Origin: a virus
DNA length: 23,012 nt
Direction: 5' to 3' (one strand)
IMG/VR virus record: IMGVR_UViG_3300042470_000463
Span: 1 to 23,012 of that record
Shown: positions 14,344-21,109 of the stretch, in pieces
How positions within the stretch are numbered: the stretch's first letter is position 1
Layout: each line of letters begins with the position of its first letter
Notes under the pieces: generated by a model
What the model saw: the letters and a program-made list of their open reading frames with translations, nothing else
What the model was told of the DNA's origin: nothing
Databases searched by the model: none
Position numbers and translations under genes: made by a program

Positions 14344-15249
14344 ATGGCAATTAGCACCGTCAGGCAGCTGCGTTCGTTTCAGTTCACTGAAACGAAGGGC
14401 GAAAAGGGCAGCATTCAGTACGCCGGATCTGTTGAACTGCTGGTGATCTGCAACTCAACGCCAAACTTTGGGGCCATCAAAGACGACAAAACAAGCTGGC
14501 CGGAGTTCTACAACCGCAAGATCCCGCAGATCAACGACGAAGAGGACGTTGGCGGAATTATTTTCTATGTGACCGGCCGCGACTTTGAATATTACGACGA
14601 TGAGAACGAGTTCTGCGTCAAGGTAACGGTCAAGTACGACAGCAAACCGGTCACGGACAACGACGAGCCAGACAGGACAGACGAGGAGCGGACGTGGCTC
14701 AAGATTTCTGTGCAGTCGCTGCAAGAGCGGCGGCCGGCGAGCGAGTCGAATCAAGAGAACCCAAACGATCCGATCAAGCCGCCGCTGAACTCGGCCGGCG
14801 ATCCCGTGGACGGCCTCGAGGAAGACACGGCCCTGCTGCGGCTGACGTTCACCAACTCCAACGCGACGGCTCCAGATTTTCCGACTCTGTTCTCCTACCT
14901 CAATACGTGCAACCAGACGGCGTTTCTGGGGGCAGAGCCGTACACGCTTCGCGTCACCGGCTACGGGGCCGACTTCGACCAGAAGAATCAAGTGTGGTCT
15001 GTGTCTGTCGAGTGGACGTACAACCCGTCAGACTGGCGTATTCGCTACTACGACGTTGGTTATCACGAGATCGTTTCCGGCGAACGTCAGGCCATCATGG
15101 ACAAGGGCGGCAATCCGGTGAGCAAGCCCGTGCCGCTCAATGCCGATGGTTCTGCCAAAGCTGTCGGCGAAGACCCAGACGTGCTGACCATCAAGCCGTA
15201 CGACGAAAAAGACCACACCATCATGCTCCGCACTTGCGGGCTTTTGTAG
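14344..15249 (+). CDS. hypothetical tail-region protein (301 aa)
   Basis: The gene starts three bases after the tape measure stop and encodes 301 residues. It has many aromatic residues (FYNRKI, FEYYDDENEF, SDWRIRYYDVGYHEIV) and two beta-rich halves linked by an acidic, Pro/Asn-rich stretch near residues 115-160. There are four cysteines and no membrane segment or catalytic motif. In siphoviruses this position is used by distal tail or baseplate proteins, so a tail-tip role is the simplest inference, but I recognise no distal tail family signature. Confidence 0.8.
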   Translation: MAISTVRQLRSFQFTETKGEKGSIQYAGSVELLVICNSTPNFGAIKDDKTSWPEFYNRKIPQINDEEDVGGIIFYVTGRDFEYYDDENEFCVKVTVKYDSKPVTDNDEPDRTDEERTWLKISVQSLQERRPASESNQENPNDPIKPPLNSAGDPVDGLEEDTALLRLTFTNSNATAPDFPTLFSYLNTCNQTAFLGAEPYTLRVTGYGADFDQKNQVWSVSVEWTYNPSDWRIRYYDVGYHEIVSGERQAIMDKGGNPVSKPVPLNADGSAKAVGEDPDVLTIKPYDEKDHTIMLRTCGLL

Positions 15250-15258
15250 GAGATAGCC

Positions 15259-15639
15259 ATGGCCAATGAAGTCACACTGTCGCTCTCGGTTGCCGTGTCC
15301 AACGGAAATCACAACGAGACCTTCACGGCGTCGGGCCTGAAGTTCGACCAGGCGGCCCAGGGCGTACACGCTCAGATCGTCAGCGTGAGCACGGCCGTTG
15401 CCACGCTCTCTGTCGGTGCGATTTCTGCGGCTGGCTACGCCGGGTTCCGCAACATGAGTACAGCCACCAGCGGGACGGCGTACGTGGCCATCGGCTCCTA
15501 TGACGGCACCAACATCCAAGAGTTCTGCAAGCTCGGTCGCGGGGCTGCCGCCGTTGTGCCTCTTGTGCCGACCATCACGCTGGCCGCCAAGGGCTACGGC
15601 ACCACCGGGAAGATCCGCTACGTGGTCTTTCAGGAGTGA
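15259..15639 (+). CDS. hypothetical small beta-rich tail-region protein (126 aa)
   Basis: The gene encodes 126 residues with an AGGAG just ahead of the ATG, overlapping the preceding stop. The sequence, beginning MANEVTLSLSVAVSNGNHNE, is rich in Ser, Thr, Ala and Val and ends GKIRYVVFQE. Its style is that of a small beta-sandwich virion protein. It could be a tail decoration or tip component; no family was recognised. It is close in composition to the proteins at 214 and 10064. Confidence 0.8.
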   Translation: MANEVTLSLSVAVSNGNHNETFTASGLKFDQAAQGVHAQIVSVSTAVATLSVGAISAAGYAGFRNMSTATSGTAYVAIGSYDGTNIQEFCKLGRGAAAVVPLVPTITLAAKGYGTTGKIRYVVFQE

Positions 15640-15642
15640 GCC

Positions 15643-16137
15643 GTGGCTGACACGTTTGGCTTTTCACTTACTGACGCCAAGCGTATCGGCCGGGCGGTTC
15701 GCCTGGTTGAGCGGGACGAGCCGCGCCAGGACTTAAGCGGCGAGAAGGACGCTACTGTATCGCGTGGTGTGCGGTTGCTGCTCGCCAAGCACGAAGGTAC
15801 GGCTGGCTGGCCGAAGGAAACCACGGCCACTGTCACCGTATACAACGGCGACCCGTTTGAGTCTGCCATCACGGTTGTGGCACACAACCAGTTTCTGACG
15901 TTTTCTTCCACCACGCAATGCACGCAGCGGTGGGTGGCTCTCGGCAATAACGGGTGGGGCTGGTACGCGATCAACCAAGAAAAGGCGTGCACTGCCACGT
16001 GCTCAATGGATTGGGCCGGCGTTGATTTTTCGGCAATGCCCAATTTCGACGCAGACAAGATTCAACTGCTGGGGCACAACTCATCTGGGCCGTGCCTCCA
16101 GTGGTATGACATTTTGACCTGCTCTACCGCCGCATGA
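15643..16137 (+). CDS. hypothetical tail-region protein (164 aa)
   Basis: A GTG start at 15643 is supported by AGGAG at 15632-15636. The 164-residue product has an N-terminal charged part (DAKRIGRAVRLVERDEPRQD) and a C-terminal half with five cysteines and many tryptophans (CTQRW, WGWYAI, CTATCSMDW). The cysteines suggest metal binding or disulfides after release. It overlaps the cysteine-rich gene that follows by four bases (ATGA), so the two products may act together. The opening DTFGFSLTDAKRIG recalls other phage tail-region proteins, but I cannot name the family. Confidence 0.78.
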   Translation: MADTFGFSLTDAKRIGRAVRLVERDEPRQDLSGEKDATVSRGVRLLLAKHEGTAGWPKETTATVTVYNGDPFESAITVVAHNQFLTFSSTTQCTQRWVALGNNGWGWYAINQEKACTATCSMDWAGVDFSAMPNFDADKIQLLGHNSSGPCLQWYDILTCSTAA

Positions 16138-16697
16138 CAGTCATATCGTTCTCTGATGGTCGGGCCGTCATGCGTGACGGGAAGGTGGGCACAGAGCAGG
16201 AGTGCTGCTGCTGCTGCGTGACGTTGTACGCAAACCCAAATATCGCTGGTGCCTACCAAGAGGATTGGGACAACTGTTTCAAGCCCGTCTGGCAAGCGAT
16301 CCAGGGACGATTGGCCGATGCAGGATGGACTGCGACCATCAATGAGTCACCTGGCGTTGACCCAAACGGAGACCCACTCGTGCTGGTCAGCATGACGATT
16401 GAGCCGTGCTGCGGCTTGAGTTGTGCAGACATTATCGGCAGCATCGAAGGGCCAGACGGAAACGGTGCGTTCAGCGTGGCAGACGGTGATGGGTGGGTTG
16501 ATACGCAATCGTTTGAGACGGTCAACCCTGGTCCTGGGTGCGGCTTTATCAATTTTGGCGAAATCACGGTAGGCGGCTGCTGTGGTTTAGTTTTAGAATT
16601 AGTTGATGCAAACCTGACCGCCGTAAAAGTGTTTACGGCCGGCGGTGCTGGCGATAACGACAGTGCGTGGATCCCCGTCTGCAACCCACTGCCATGA
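16134..16697 (+). CDS. cysteine-rich tail-region protein with a run of five cysteines
   Basis: The gene encodes 187 residues. After the opening MTVISFSDGRAVMRDGKVGT comes EQECCCCC with cysteines 24-28, followed by further CC pairs (EPCCGLSC, GGCCGL) and single cysteines: 13 in all. The remaining sequence is acidic and beta-prone with no membrane segment. The MRDGKVGT-to-cysteine pattern seems familiar from other environmental phage proteins, but I cannot attach a family name. Metal binding, a disulfide-locked fold, or Cys modification are possible. It lies in a chain of coupled genes (ATGA overlaps on both sides) after the tape measure, so a tail-tip role is likely. Codons near 16580-16620 are unusually A/T-rich. 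Confidence 0.78.
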   Translation: MTVISFSDGRAVMRDGKVGTEQECCCCCVTLYANPNIAGAYQEDWDNCFKPVWQAIQGRLADAGWTATINESPGVDPNGDPLVLVSMTIEPCCGLSCADIIGSIEGPDGNGAFSVADGDGWVDTQSFETVNPGPGCGFINFGEITVGGCCGLVLELVDANLTAVKVFTAGGAGDNDSAWIPVCNPLP

Positions 16698-17011
16698 TTG
16701 CCTGCCGCCTCGCCCATCTCGAGGCCCGGTGCCGCCAGCGTGGGTACACGCTTGAGCAGGTGCGGCCGTGCATCGTAAGCGAGGACGGCGACCGCCTGGT
16801 GGTGGACGAGACGCACCCGGCGTACCCGCGAGCGAAGCCGGGCCTAGGCGACATAGTGGCCGCCGGGCTTGATGCCGTGGGAATCACGAAGCAACGGGTC
16901 CAGGCGGTGGCCTCGGCCGTTGGCGTGAAGGACTGCGGGTGCCGCAAGCGTCAGGATGCCCTCAATCGTCTGGGCGAGAAGCTCGGCCTGCCGCCCGGCC
17001 AGACGAGTTGA
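16694..17011 (+). CDS. hypothetical protein with CGC-RKRQDALN motif (105 aa)
   Basis: The ATG at 16694 overlaps the preceding stop (ATGA); the frame is open a little further upstream but without a ribosome site. The 105-residue product has an N-terminal part with three cysteines, a middle GLGDIVAAGLDAVGITKQRV, and a C-terminal motif DCGCRKRQDALNRLGEKLG. Short phage proteins with a similar middle and a Cys-x-Cys-(K/R)KRxxxLN ending are frequent near tail genes in my memory, but their function is not known to me. The Cys-Gly-Cys could help bind a metal. Confidence 0.78.
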   Translation: MIACRLAHLEARCRQRGYTLEQVRPCIVSEDGDRLVVDETHPAYPRAKPGLGDIVAAGLDAVGITKQRVQAVASAVGVKDCGCRKRQDALNRLGEKLGLPPGQTS

Positions 17012-17031
17012 CGCCCCCGCTAGGGTGGCGT
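17011..17031 (+). promoter_or_regulatory. short intergenic hairpin
   Basis: ACGCCCCC and GGGTGGCGT flank a GCTAG loop, giving seven base pairs with one mismatch. It starts at the last base of the upstream stop codon and ends four bases before the AAAGGA ribosome site (17035-17040) of the small membrane protein. No T-run follows, so it is more likely an mRNA processing or translation-affecting structure than a terminator. Confidence 0.3.
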
Positions 17032-17046
17032 GCGAAAGGACTCAGC

Positions 17047-17193
17047 ATGGCCGGCTGGCTCATTGCACTCACGGGCGTGGTCTACGCCTACGTGGCTGCG
17101 GATCTCGCGTGGCACGGCAAGGCCGGGCTGGCGATCGCCTACGCCGGGTACGCCTTTGCGAATGTGGGTCTGTACATGGCGGCGAAAGGGTGA
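17047..17193 (+). CDS. small membrane protein with two hydrophobic segments (48 aa)
   Basis: The ATG at 17047 is supported by AAAGGA at 17035-17040 (spacer six). The 48-residue product consists almost entirely of two hydrophobic stretches, WLIALTGVVYAYVAADLAW and then AGLAIAYAGYAFANVGLYMA, joined by a short HGKAG turn, with a basic Lys at the end. This is the layout of a small two-helix inner membrane protein. Pinholin-like lysis proteins, small host-membrane effectors and superinfection proteins have this shape. No endolysin is visible nearby, so a holin call is only a possibility. Confidence 0.72.
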   Translation: MAGWLIALTGVVYAYVAADLAWHGKAGLAIAYAGYAFANVGLYMAAKG

Positions 17194-17196
17194 GCC

Positions 17197-17478
17197 ATGC
17201 CAGACGATCACAACGTCAAGATCGACGGCAAGAGGTGGCTGCTGCGGTTCACCAAGCTCACCGGCGACGCTGCCGGCTGGACGTTCTTTGACAACGCCGC
17301 CCGTCCTCGCATCCTCATTGACGAGCGTTCCCGTGGATGGTCCCGCATTGAGACCATCCTGCACGAGATCGCCCACGCCACGCTAGGCCCGAGCATTAGC
17401 GAAGAGGCCGTCACAGAGTTGGCCAAGGTGCAGCGGCGTGTTTTGGCGATGCTCTACACGATGACTCCAAAGGAGTGA
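17197..17478 (+). CDS. small HExxH metallopeptidase-like protein (93 aa)
   Basis: The gene encodes 93 residues. The segment RIETILHEIAHATLGPSISE carries an HExxH zinc motif (HEIAH), followed by EEAVTELAK, which can supply a third ligand Glu as in gluzincin-type peptidases, including ImmA/IrrE- and SprT-like folds. A preceding strand, RPRILIDERSRGW, fits such a minimal peptidase core. The whole protein is shorter than standard ImmA proteins and has no DNA-binding domain. Its substrate is unknown; regulation by repressor cleavage and a structural role are both open. The start is three bases after the membrane-protein stop. Confidence 0.75.
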   Translation: MPDDHNVKIDGKRWLLRFTKLTGDAAGWTFFDNAARPRILIDERSRGWSRIETILHEIAHATLGPSISEEAVTELAKVQRRVLAMLYTMTPKE

Positions 17479-17481
17479 CGC

Positions 17482-17718
17482 ATGGCCAAGGTGACGCTGC
17501 TATCTGCCGTCGAGTCTGGCGTGCGTGACCACCTGCCGTGGCAGTCTCGTCTGCCGAAGGCCGCCGTCTCTGAACTTGAGGAACTGCGTGAGCGGTATCA
17601 GGCTGGGACGCTCGGGCCGAAACCATTCGTCGTGGCCCGGCTGGCGATCCAGGCCGCCAAGGCGAATGGATGGTCGATGCCTTCTGAAAAGGTGATCGCA
17701 CGATGGCTAAAAAGCTAG
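17482..17718 (+). CDS. hypothetical small helical protein (78 aa)
   Basis: The ATG is well supported by AAAGGAG at 17469-17475 (spacer six). The 78 residues are largely helical: SELEELRERYQAGTLGPKP, then VVARLAIQAAKANG and a final SEKVIARWL. The last segment could be a helix-turn-helix (AAKANGWSMPSEKVIARWLK) as in small DNA-binding proteins, but this is weak. It overlaps the phosphoesterase gene by 16 bases, indicating coupled expression. The opening WQSRLPKAAVSELEEL might suit a small phage regulator or adaptor. No family identified. Confidence 0.7.
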   Translation: MAKVTLLSAVESGVRDHLPWQSRLPKAAVSELEELRERYQAGTLGPKPFVVARLAIQAAKANGWSMPSEKVIARWLKS

Positions 17719-18779
17719 CGGACTCGGTGGCCAACGAGATCGACGCGGCGCAGCAACTCGCAGCCGATGCTGAGTTGGCACGTCTGCGGTCTGAGGCCGC
17801 CGCCCTGCGTGGGAAGTACAAGGCCGCCTTGGCACAGATCGACCGAGAGCGGGAGCGTGCGGACGCTTTGGCGTCGCTGCAAGGCGTGAAGCCGGTTGCC
17901 TTGACCAAAACTGTAAAGGGCCGGAAACGCACCAAGCACGACGCAACGGCGATTCTGATGCTGTCGGACGTGCACTGCGAGGAGCGGGTGCTGCCCGAGA
18001 CGGTCAACGGCGAGAACGACTATTCACTAGACGTGTGTGAGCAGCGGATGGCCGAGCTTGAGGAACGGTTCCTTGATTGCCTGCACCACGAGCGGAACCA
18101 GGCCGACATTCGCCGGGTGCTGATCTGGCTGGGCGGCGACTTCATCACGGGGCACATCCACCCTGACTGCGTCGAGGTGGCCCAGTTGTCGCCGATGAAC
18201 GCCACCCGGTGGATTGCCGAGCGTCTGCGTGGGCTCATCGACAACGTGGCGAAGAACGCCGACGAGGTCATCGTCTGCACAAACGCCGGCAATCATGGCC
18301 GCAGCAACGAGGGCAAGCCAAGGATCGCCACAGAGCTTGACCATTCGTGGGAGCAGCTGATGTACTTCACGCTGGCCCGCGAAGAGAAGAACGCCAACGT
18401 GCGGTGGCAGATCGCCGAGGGCCACCTGGGCTACGTGGATCTCGACGGGTTCCTTGTGCGTACTACGCACGGCCACAGCATTCGTTTCGCTGGCGGCGTC
18501 TACGGTCTTGCACTGCCGGCGAGCAAGGCAATCGCCCGGTGGGACGCAGGCCGCAAAGCGGACCTCACCATCTTCGGCCACTACCACTCGTGGGGCTGGC
18601 TTCGCGGTGCGCGATACGTCGCCAATGGCAGCGTGATTGGACACAGCCCATACGCTGAGCGAGTCGCATCACCAGAGCGGCCGTGCCAGGGCATGGCAAT
18701 CATCGACCACGGCCGCAACGAGGTGACGCGGGCATATCCATTGTTCTGTGACCGCGATCTACGAAAGGCAAAGGAATGA
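17703..18779 (+). CDS. calcineurin-like metallophosphoesterase with N-terminal coiled coil
   Basis: The gene encodes 358 residues. Residues 1-60 are charged and helical, likely a coiled coil; 70-80 are basic. The catalytic domain has all metal-binding motifs in order: LSDVHCEE (D89, H91), LGGDF (D146), AGNHGR (N197, H198), THGH (255-258) and FGHYH (H293, H295). Members of this superfamily cleave phosphodiester or phosphomonoester bonds in DNA, RNA or nucleotides; phage members with this layout are often annotated as DNA repair exonucleases or phosphoesterases, but the substrate is unknown. It overlaps its downstream neighbour by four bases (ATGA) and stands in an accessory block near DUF1599-like and GNAT-like genes. 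Confidence 0.88.
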   Translation: MAKKLADSVANEIDAAQQLAADAELARLRSEAAALRGKYKAALAQIDRERERADALASLQGVKPVALTKTVKGRKRTKHDATAILMLSDVHCEERVLPETVNGENDYSLDVCEQRMAELEERFLDCLHHERNQADIRRVLIWLGGDFITGHIHPDCVEVAQLSPMNATRWIAERLRGLIDNVAKNADEVIVCTNAGNHGRSNEGKPRIATELDHSWEQLMYFTLAREEKNANVRWQIAEGHLGYVDLDGFLVRTTHGHSIRFAGGVYGLALPASKAIARWDAGRKADLTIFGHYHSWGWLRGARYVANGSVIGHSPYAERVASPERPCQGMAIIDHGRNEVTRAYPLFCDRDLRKAKE

Positions 18780-19288
18780 GCACGACCCTCGAAGACAGCA
18801 CCGCAGCGATCCGCTCGGCATTTTCAGCCCGCATGGCGGCAACGCCGGCCGATGACCCGAAGATGGTGGGATACGAGCCGTCCTGTTGCGAAGGCGAGCG
18901 GATGTGCGGCGACGGCGTGCTGAGCGAGACATACGCCGAATGGGACAGGCTGCGTGGCGACGGGCTGACGCAGACCGGCGTGCACCCAACAAGCCAGGCG
19001 TTCTTCGAACTGTGTGATGCCCTAAAGGACATGCACCGGAGGAAGAGCCGGGACTACGGCTGTCCTAGCGGGGAAGACCCGCTGGCGAATATCCGCAACG
19101 GTGCGAAGTTTGTCGGCATCCCTTCATGGAAGGGCGCGATGGTCAGGCTGAGCGACAAGGTGACGAGGCTGGCCGCGTACAACGCAACCGGGCGACTGGA
19201 AAACGAGAGCCTGGAGGACAATCTCTTTGACCTGGCGTCGTACTCGCTGCTCGCTCTGTTGCTGCACCGCGAGGAGAAGGCGAAGTGA
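18776..19288 (+). CDS. DUF1599/MazG-like protein with Cys-containing N-terminus
   Basis: The gene encodes 170 residues. The C-terminal half (about 75-165) has the pattern of DUF1599, a MazG-like all-alpha family associated with nucleotide modification: FFELCDALKDMHRRKSRDYG, then NIRNGAKF, then RLSDKVTRLAA, and NESLEDNLFDLASYSLLAL with the acidic residues expected to bind metal. Such proteins act on, or bind, nucleotides; the exact reaction is not settled. The N-terminal 70 residues contain CC and a third Cys near 44 and look like an added small domain. The start overlaps the phosphoesterase stop (ATGA), and the stop overlaps the next start (GTGA). Confidence 0.8.
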   Translation: MSTTLEDSTAAIRSAFSARMAATPADDPKMVGYEPSCCEGERMCGDGVLSETYAEWDRLRGDGLTQTGVHPTSQAFFELCDALKDMHRRKSRDYGCPSGEDPLANIRNGAKFVGIPSWKGAMVRLSDKVTRLAAYNATGRLENESLEDNLFDLASYSLLALLLHREEKAK

Positions 19289-19740
19289 CGCAGCCACGGC
19301 TACACGTCGTGCCGTGCGAATTCTCGGAGGCTGTCTCTTTTGTACGTCAGCACCATCGGCATCATCGTCCGCCAGTGGGCCATAAGTTCTCACTCGCCGT
19401 GGCCGACGAATCCGGCACTGTCCGAGGCGTGTGCATGGTTGGACGCCCGGTGGCCCGTGGTAATGACGATGGGTGGACGCTTGAAGTCACAAGACTCGCC
19501 AGCGATGGATGCCCTAACGCTTGCTCGTGCCTCTACAGTGCTGCGTGGCGTTCGGCCAAATCCCTGGGATATAGGCGGTGCATAACGTACATCTTGGATT
19601 GCGAGCCTGGCGTGACTCTCAAGGCCGCTGGATGGAAGTGCCTTGGTCAGCGTGGAGGCGGCAGCTGGAACTGCCAGAGCCGTCCTCGAGTGGACAAGCA
19701 TCCGACGCAGAAGAAACTGCTGTTTGAGGTTACGCAATGA
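19285..19740 (+). CDS. XF1762-like GNAT-type acetyltransferase family protein
   Basis: A GTG start at 19285 overlaps the previous stop. The 151-residue sequence follows the XF1762 phage family closely: FVRQHHRHHRPPVGHKFSLA (19-38), the MVGRPVAR strand, LEVTRLASDGCPNACSCLY (67-84) and the helix with AKSLGYRRCITYIL, then LKAAGW. The fold is GNAT-like (N-acetyltransferase), but no classical acetyl-CoA loop is clear and the substrate is unknown. The protein has seven cysteines. It sits directly after the DUF1599-like gene, and both families have been discussed in nucleotide or base modification settings, which hints at a shared pathway. The ATG of the next gene overlaps its stop. Confidence 0.82.
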   Translation: MTQPRLHVVPCEFSEAVSFVRQHHRHHRPPVGHKFSLAVADESGTVRGVCMVGRPVARGNDDGWTLEVTRLASDGCPNACSCLYSAAWRSAKSLGYRRCITYILDCEPGVTLKAAGWKCLGQRGGGSWNCQSRPRVDKHPTQKKLLFEVTQ

Positions 19741-19943
19741 GCGAGCCACTCTCTGACGCCTACCTGCAGCAGTGCGAGTTCGACGCCCGCAAGTTCCAGG
19801 GTGCCTACACCGGAACGGCTGGAACGCTCGCCGGCCACGTCATGCGGCTGCTCGCCGAGCTCTCGCGTGTGAAGGGGCGGCTGGCCGTAACGATTGCCCA
19901 GCGGGACGAGTTGCCGTCGCTGTCGCACATCCGTGGAGATTGA
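19737..19943 (+). CDS. hypothetical protein, last gene of the late block (68 aa)
   Basis: ATGA overlap at 19737-19740 couples the start to the GNAT gene. It encodes 68 residues: MSEPLSDAYLQQCEFDARKF, then a helical TLAGHVMRLLAELSRVKGRL ending PSLSHIRGD. It looks all-helical and contains one Cys. No family was recognised. It is the final plus-strand gene before the converging integrase. Confidence 0.65.
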   Translation: MSEPLSDAYLQQCEFDARKFQGAYTGTAGTLAGHVMRLLAELSRVKGRLAVTIAQRDELPSLSHIRGD

Positions 19944-20024
19944 GCCGGGCGGCGGGTTGAGCGGCGCGGGTTTATCCTTTCCCCACGCCGCTCCCCGCTT
20001 GCTCGGTTCAAGCCGCCGGCGGCT
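19942..20024. terminator. GC-rich inverted-repeat region between convergent genes; likely bidirectional terminator and attP region
   Basis: GAGCGGCG (19959-19966) pairs with CGCCGCTC (19986-19993), with GGG/CCC continuing inward around a T/A-rich loop. A second, outer inverted repeat runs from GAGCCG (19942-19947) with GGCGGC to CGGCTC (20019-20024), covering AGCCGCCGGCGGCT at 20011-20024. The region lies between the last late gene and the 3' end of int, so it could stop transcription from both sides. No long T-run is seen on either strand, so termination is inferred. By lambda gene order, attP should be here. Confidence 0.5.
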
Positions 20025-20922
20025 CGTTGATATCCGGCAGGTAGTCGAGGTTGGACTCCCGGCCAGTGATGTCTTCGTCATAGTAGTGGGTCTCGGCCAT
20101 CTCTTCGCTGCTGTGGCCCAGCTGCTTCTTGGCTGAGATTCCGGCCCGCTTCAGGTAAGAGGCCGTCGCCTTGCGGATGCTGTGGAACGGCAGGTATGGC
20201 ACGCCAGCCGTGCGGCACAGCACCCTGAGAGACGAGTAGCAAGACAGCAATTCCCGGTCGTCCAACCAGGGCCACACACGCTCGCCAGGAGCCCCCTTGT
20301 GCATGGCTAGGTATTCGGCCAGCTGCGGCGTGATCGGGCGTGTAATCGTCTCCCTGTGGCCTTTACGTGTGGCGGCGAGGAACGTCAGGGTATGCCGCTC
20401 CAGATCCACCTCGGACCAGCGGAGGGCAAGGACGGCCCCGATCCGCTCGCCGGTCTGGAACATAGCCAAGAGCTTCGTCACCCAGTACCAGGCGGCCGGC
20501 TTGCCAGCTACATGGCCCTTTCGGTGCCGCGCCGTCTTGATGAGCCTAGCGAGCTCATCGGCCTTGTACGCCTTCGGCACGGGCTTTGGGACGCGGGGCC
20601 GGGCGTAGTCGGGAAACTCAAGCAGTTCGCCGTTCGACTTTTTCCATCTCTTCTTGGCTAGCCAAGACCACAGGCTCCGCAATTGTGCAGAATCCTTCGC
20701 CAGCGAGGCAGGGGAGATAAGCCCCCGACGTTCACTGTGCACCGTGCTGGCCCGCCATCGCAGGAACTTGGCAGCCGTCAGATCATCAAGGTCATCAACC
20801 GTGGGCTCGTGGCCCAGAAAGTCCCTGAACCGATCCAGCGTGGACTCGTACATCCCGACCGACCGATCCGACAGATTCTTCAACGGTGCAACCCTGTCTT
20901 TGAGCAACTCTCGCAGCGTCAT
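20008..20922 (-). CDS. int: tyrosine recombinase (phage integrase)
   Basis: The minus-strand gene encodes 304 residues from the ATG at 20922-20920; the strand reads AGGGAGA eight bases before it. The frame is open another 25 codons upstream without a ribosome site. Residues 1-110 are an N-terminal SAM-like arm and core-binding region. The catalytic set is R160 (TGERIGAVL), the beta-hairpin Lys K187 (ATRKGH), H247-x-x-R250 (FHSIRKATASYL), H270 (LGHSS) and the Tyr at 280 or 281 (AETHYY). This is a typical phage integrase, cutting attP and attB through a phosphotyrosine. It points toward the late genes, as lambda int points to attP. A promoter is proposed at 20957-20985. Confidence 0.95.
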   Translation of the reverse strand: MTLRELLKDRVAPLKNLSDRSVGMYESTLDRFRDFLGHEPTVDDLDDLTAAKFLRWRASTVHSERRGLISPASLAKDSAQLRSLWSWLAKKRWKKSNGELLEFPDYARPRVPKPVPKAYKADELARLIKTARHRKGHVAGKPAAWYWVTKLLAMFQTGERIGAVLALRWSEVDLERHTLTFLAATRKGHRETITRPITPQLAEYLAMHKGAPGERVWPWLDDRELLSCYSSLRVLCRTAGVPYLPFHSIRKATASYLKRAGISAKKQLGHSSEEMAETHYYDEDITGRESNLDYLPDINEPPAA

Positions 20923-20956
20923 CTTTCTTCTCTCCCTTTGTTGTGCCAAAGGGACG

Positions 20957-20985
20957 ATTGTAGCCGGTGGTGTACATCCGTTCAA
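20957..20985 (-). promoter_or_regulatory. putative sigma-70-type promoter for the integrase gene
   Basis: On the minus strand TTGAAC (20985-20980) and TACAAT (20962-20957) are separated by exactly 17 bases. The match is 4/6 for -35 and 5/6 for -10. Transcription would begin near 20950 and give a leader of about 30 bases with the AGGGAGA ribosome site. Host promoter preferences are unknown. Confidence 0.5.
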
Positions 20986-21006
20986 TCTGCACCCCATCCG
21001 TTAAAA

Positions 21007-21029
21007 CAATCGCCACCTTTTGGCGGTTG
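21007..21029. promoter_or_regulatory. operator-like inverted repeat between int and the helix-turn-helix gene
   Basis: CAATCGCCA (21007-21015) and TGGCGGTTG (21021-21029) form nine base pairs (one G-T) around a CCTTT loop. It stands in the gap between divergently transcribed int and the HTH gene. The palindrome TGTACA occurs on both sides of it, at 20971-20976 and 21036-21041. This is a plausible site for a repressor, Xis or arm-binding protein; no protein can be assigned. Confidence 0.45.
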
Positions 21030-21109
21030 CGATAGTGTACAGCGTTTCCAGTAAGGACGGCAAGGCGAGTCGGCCCGTACGATTGGGTGCCCCGCAACGG
21101 TTGCGAACC

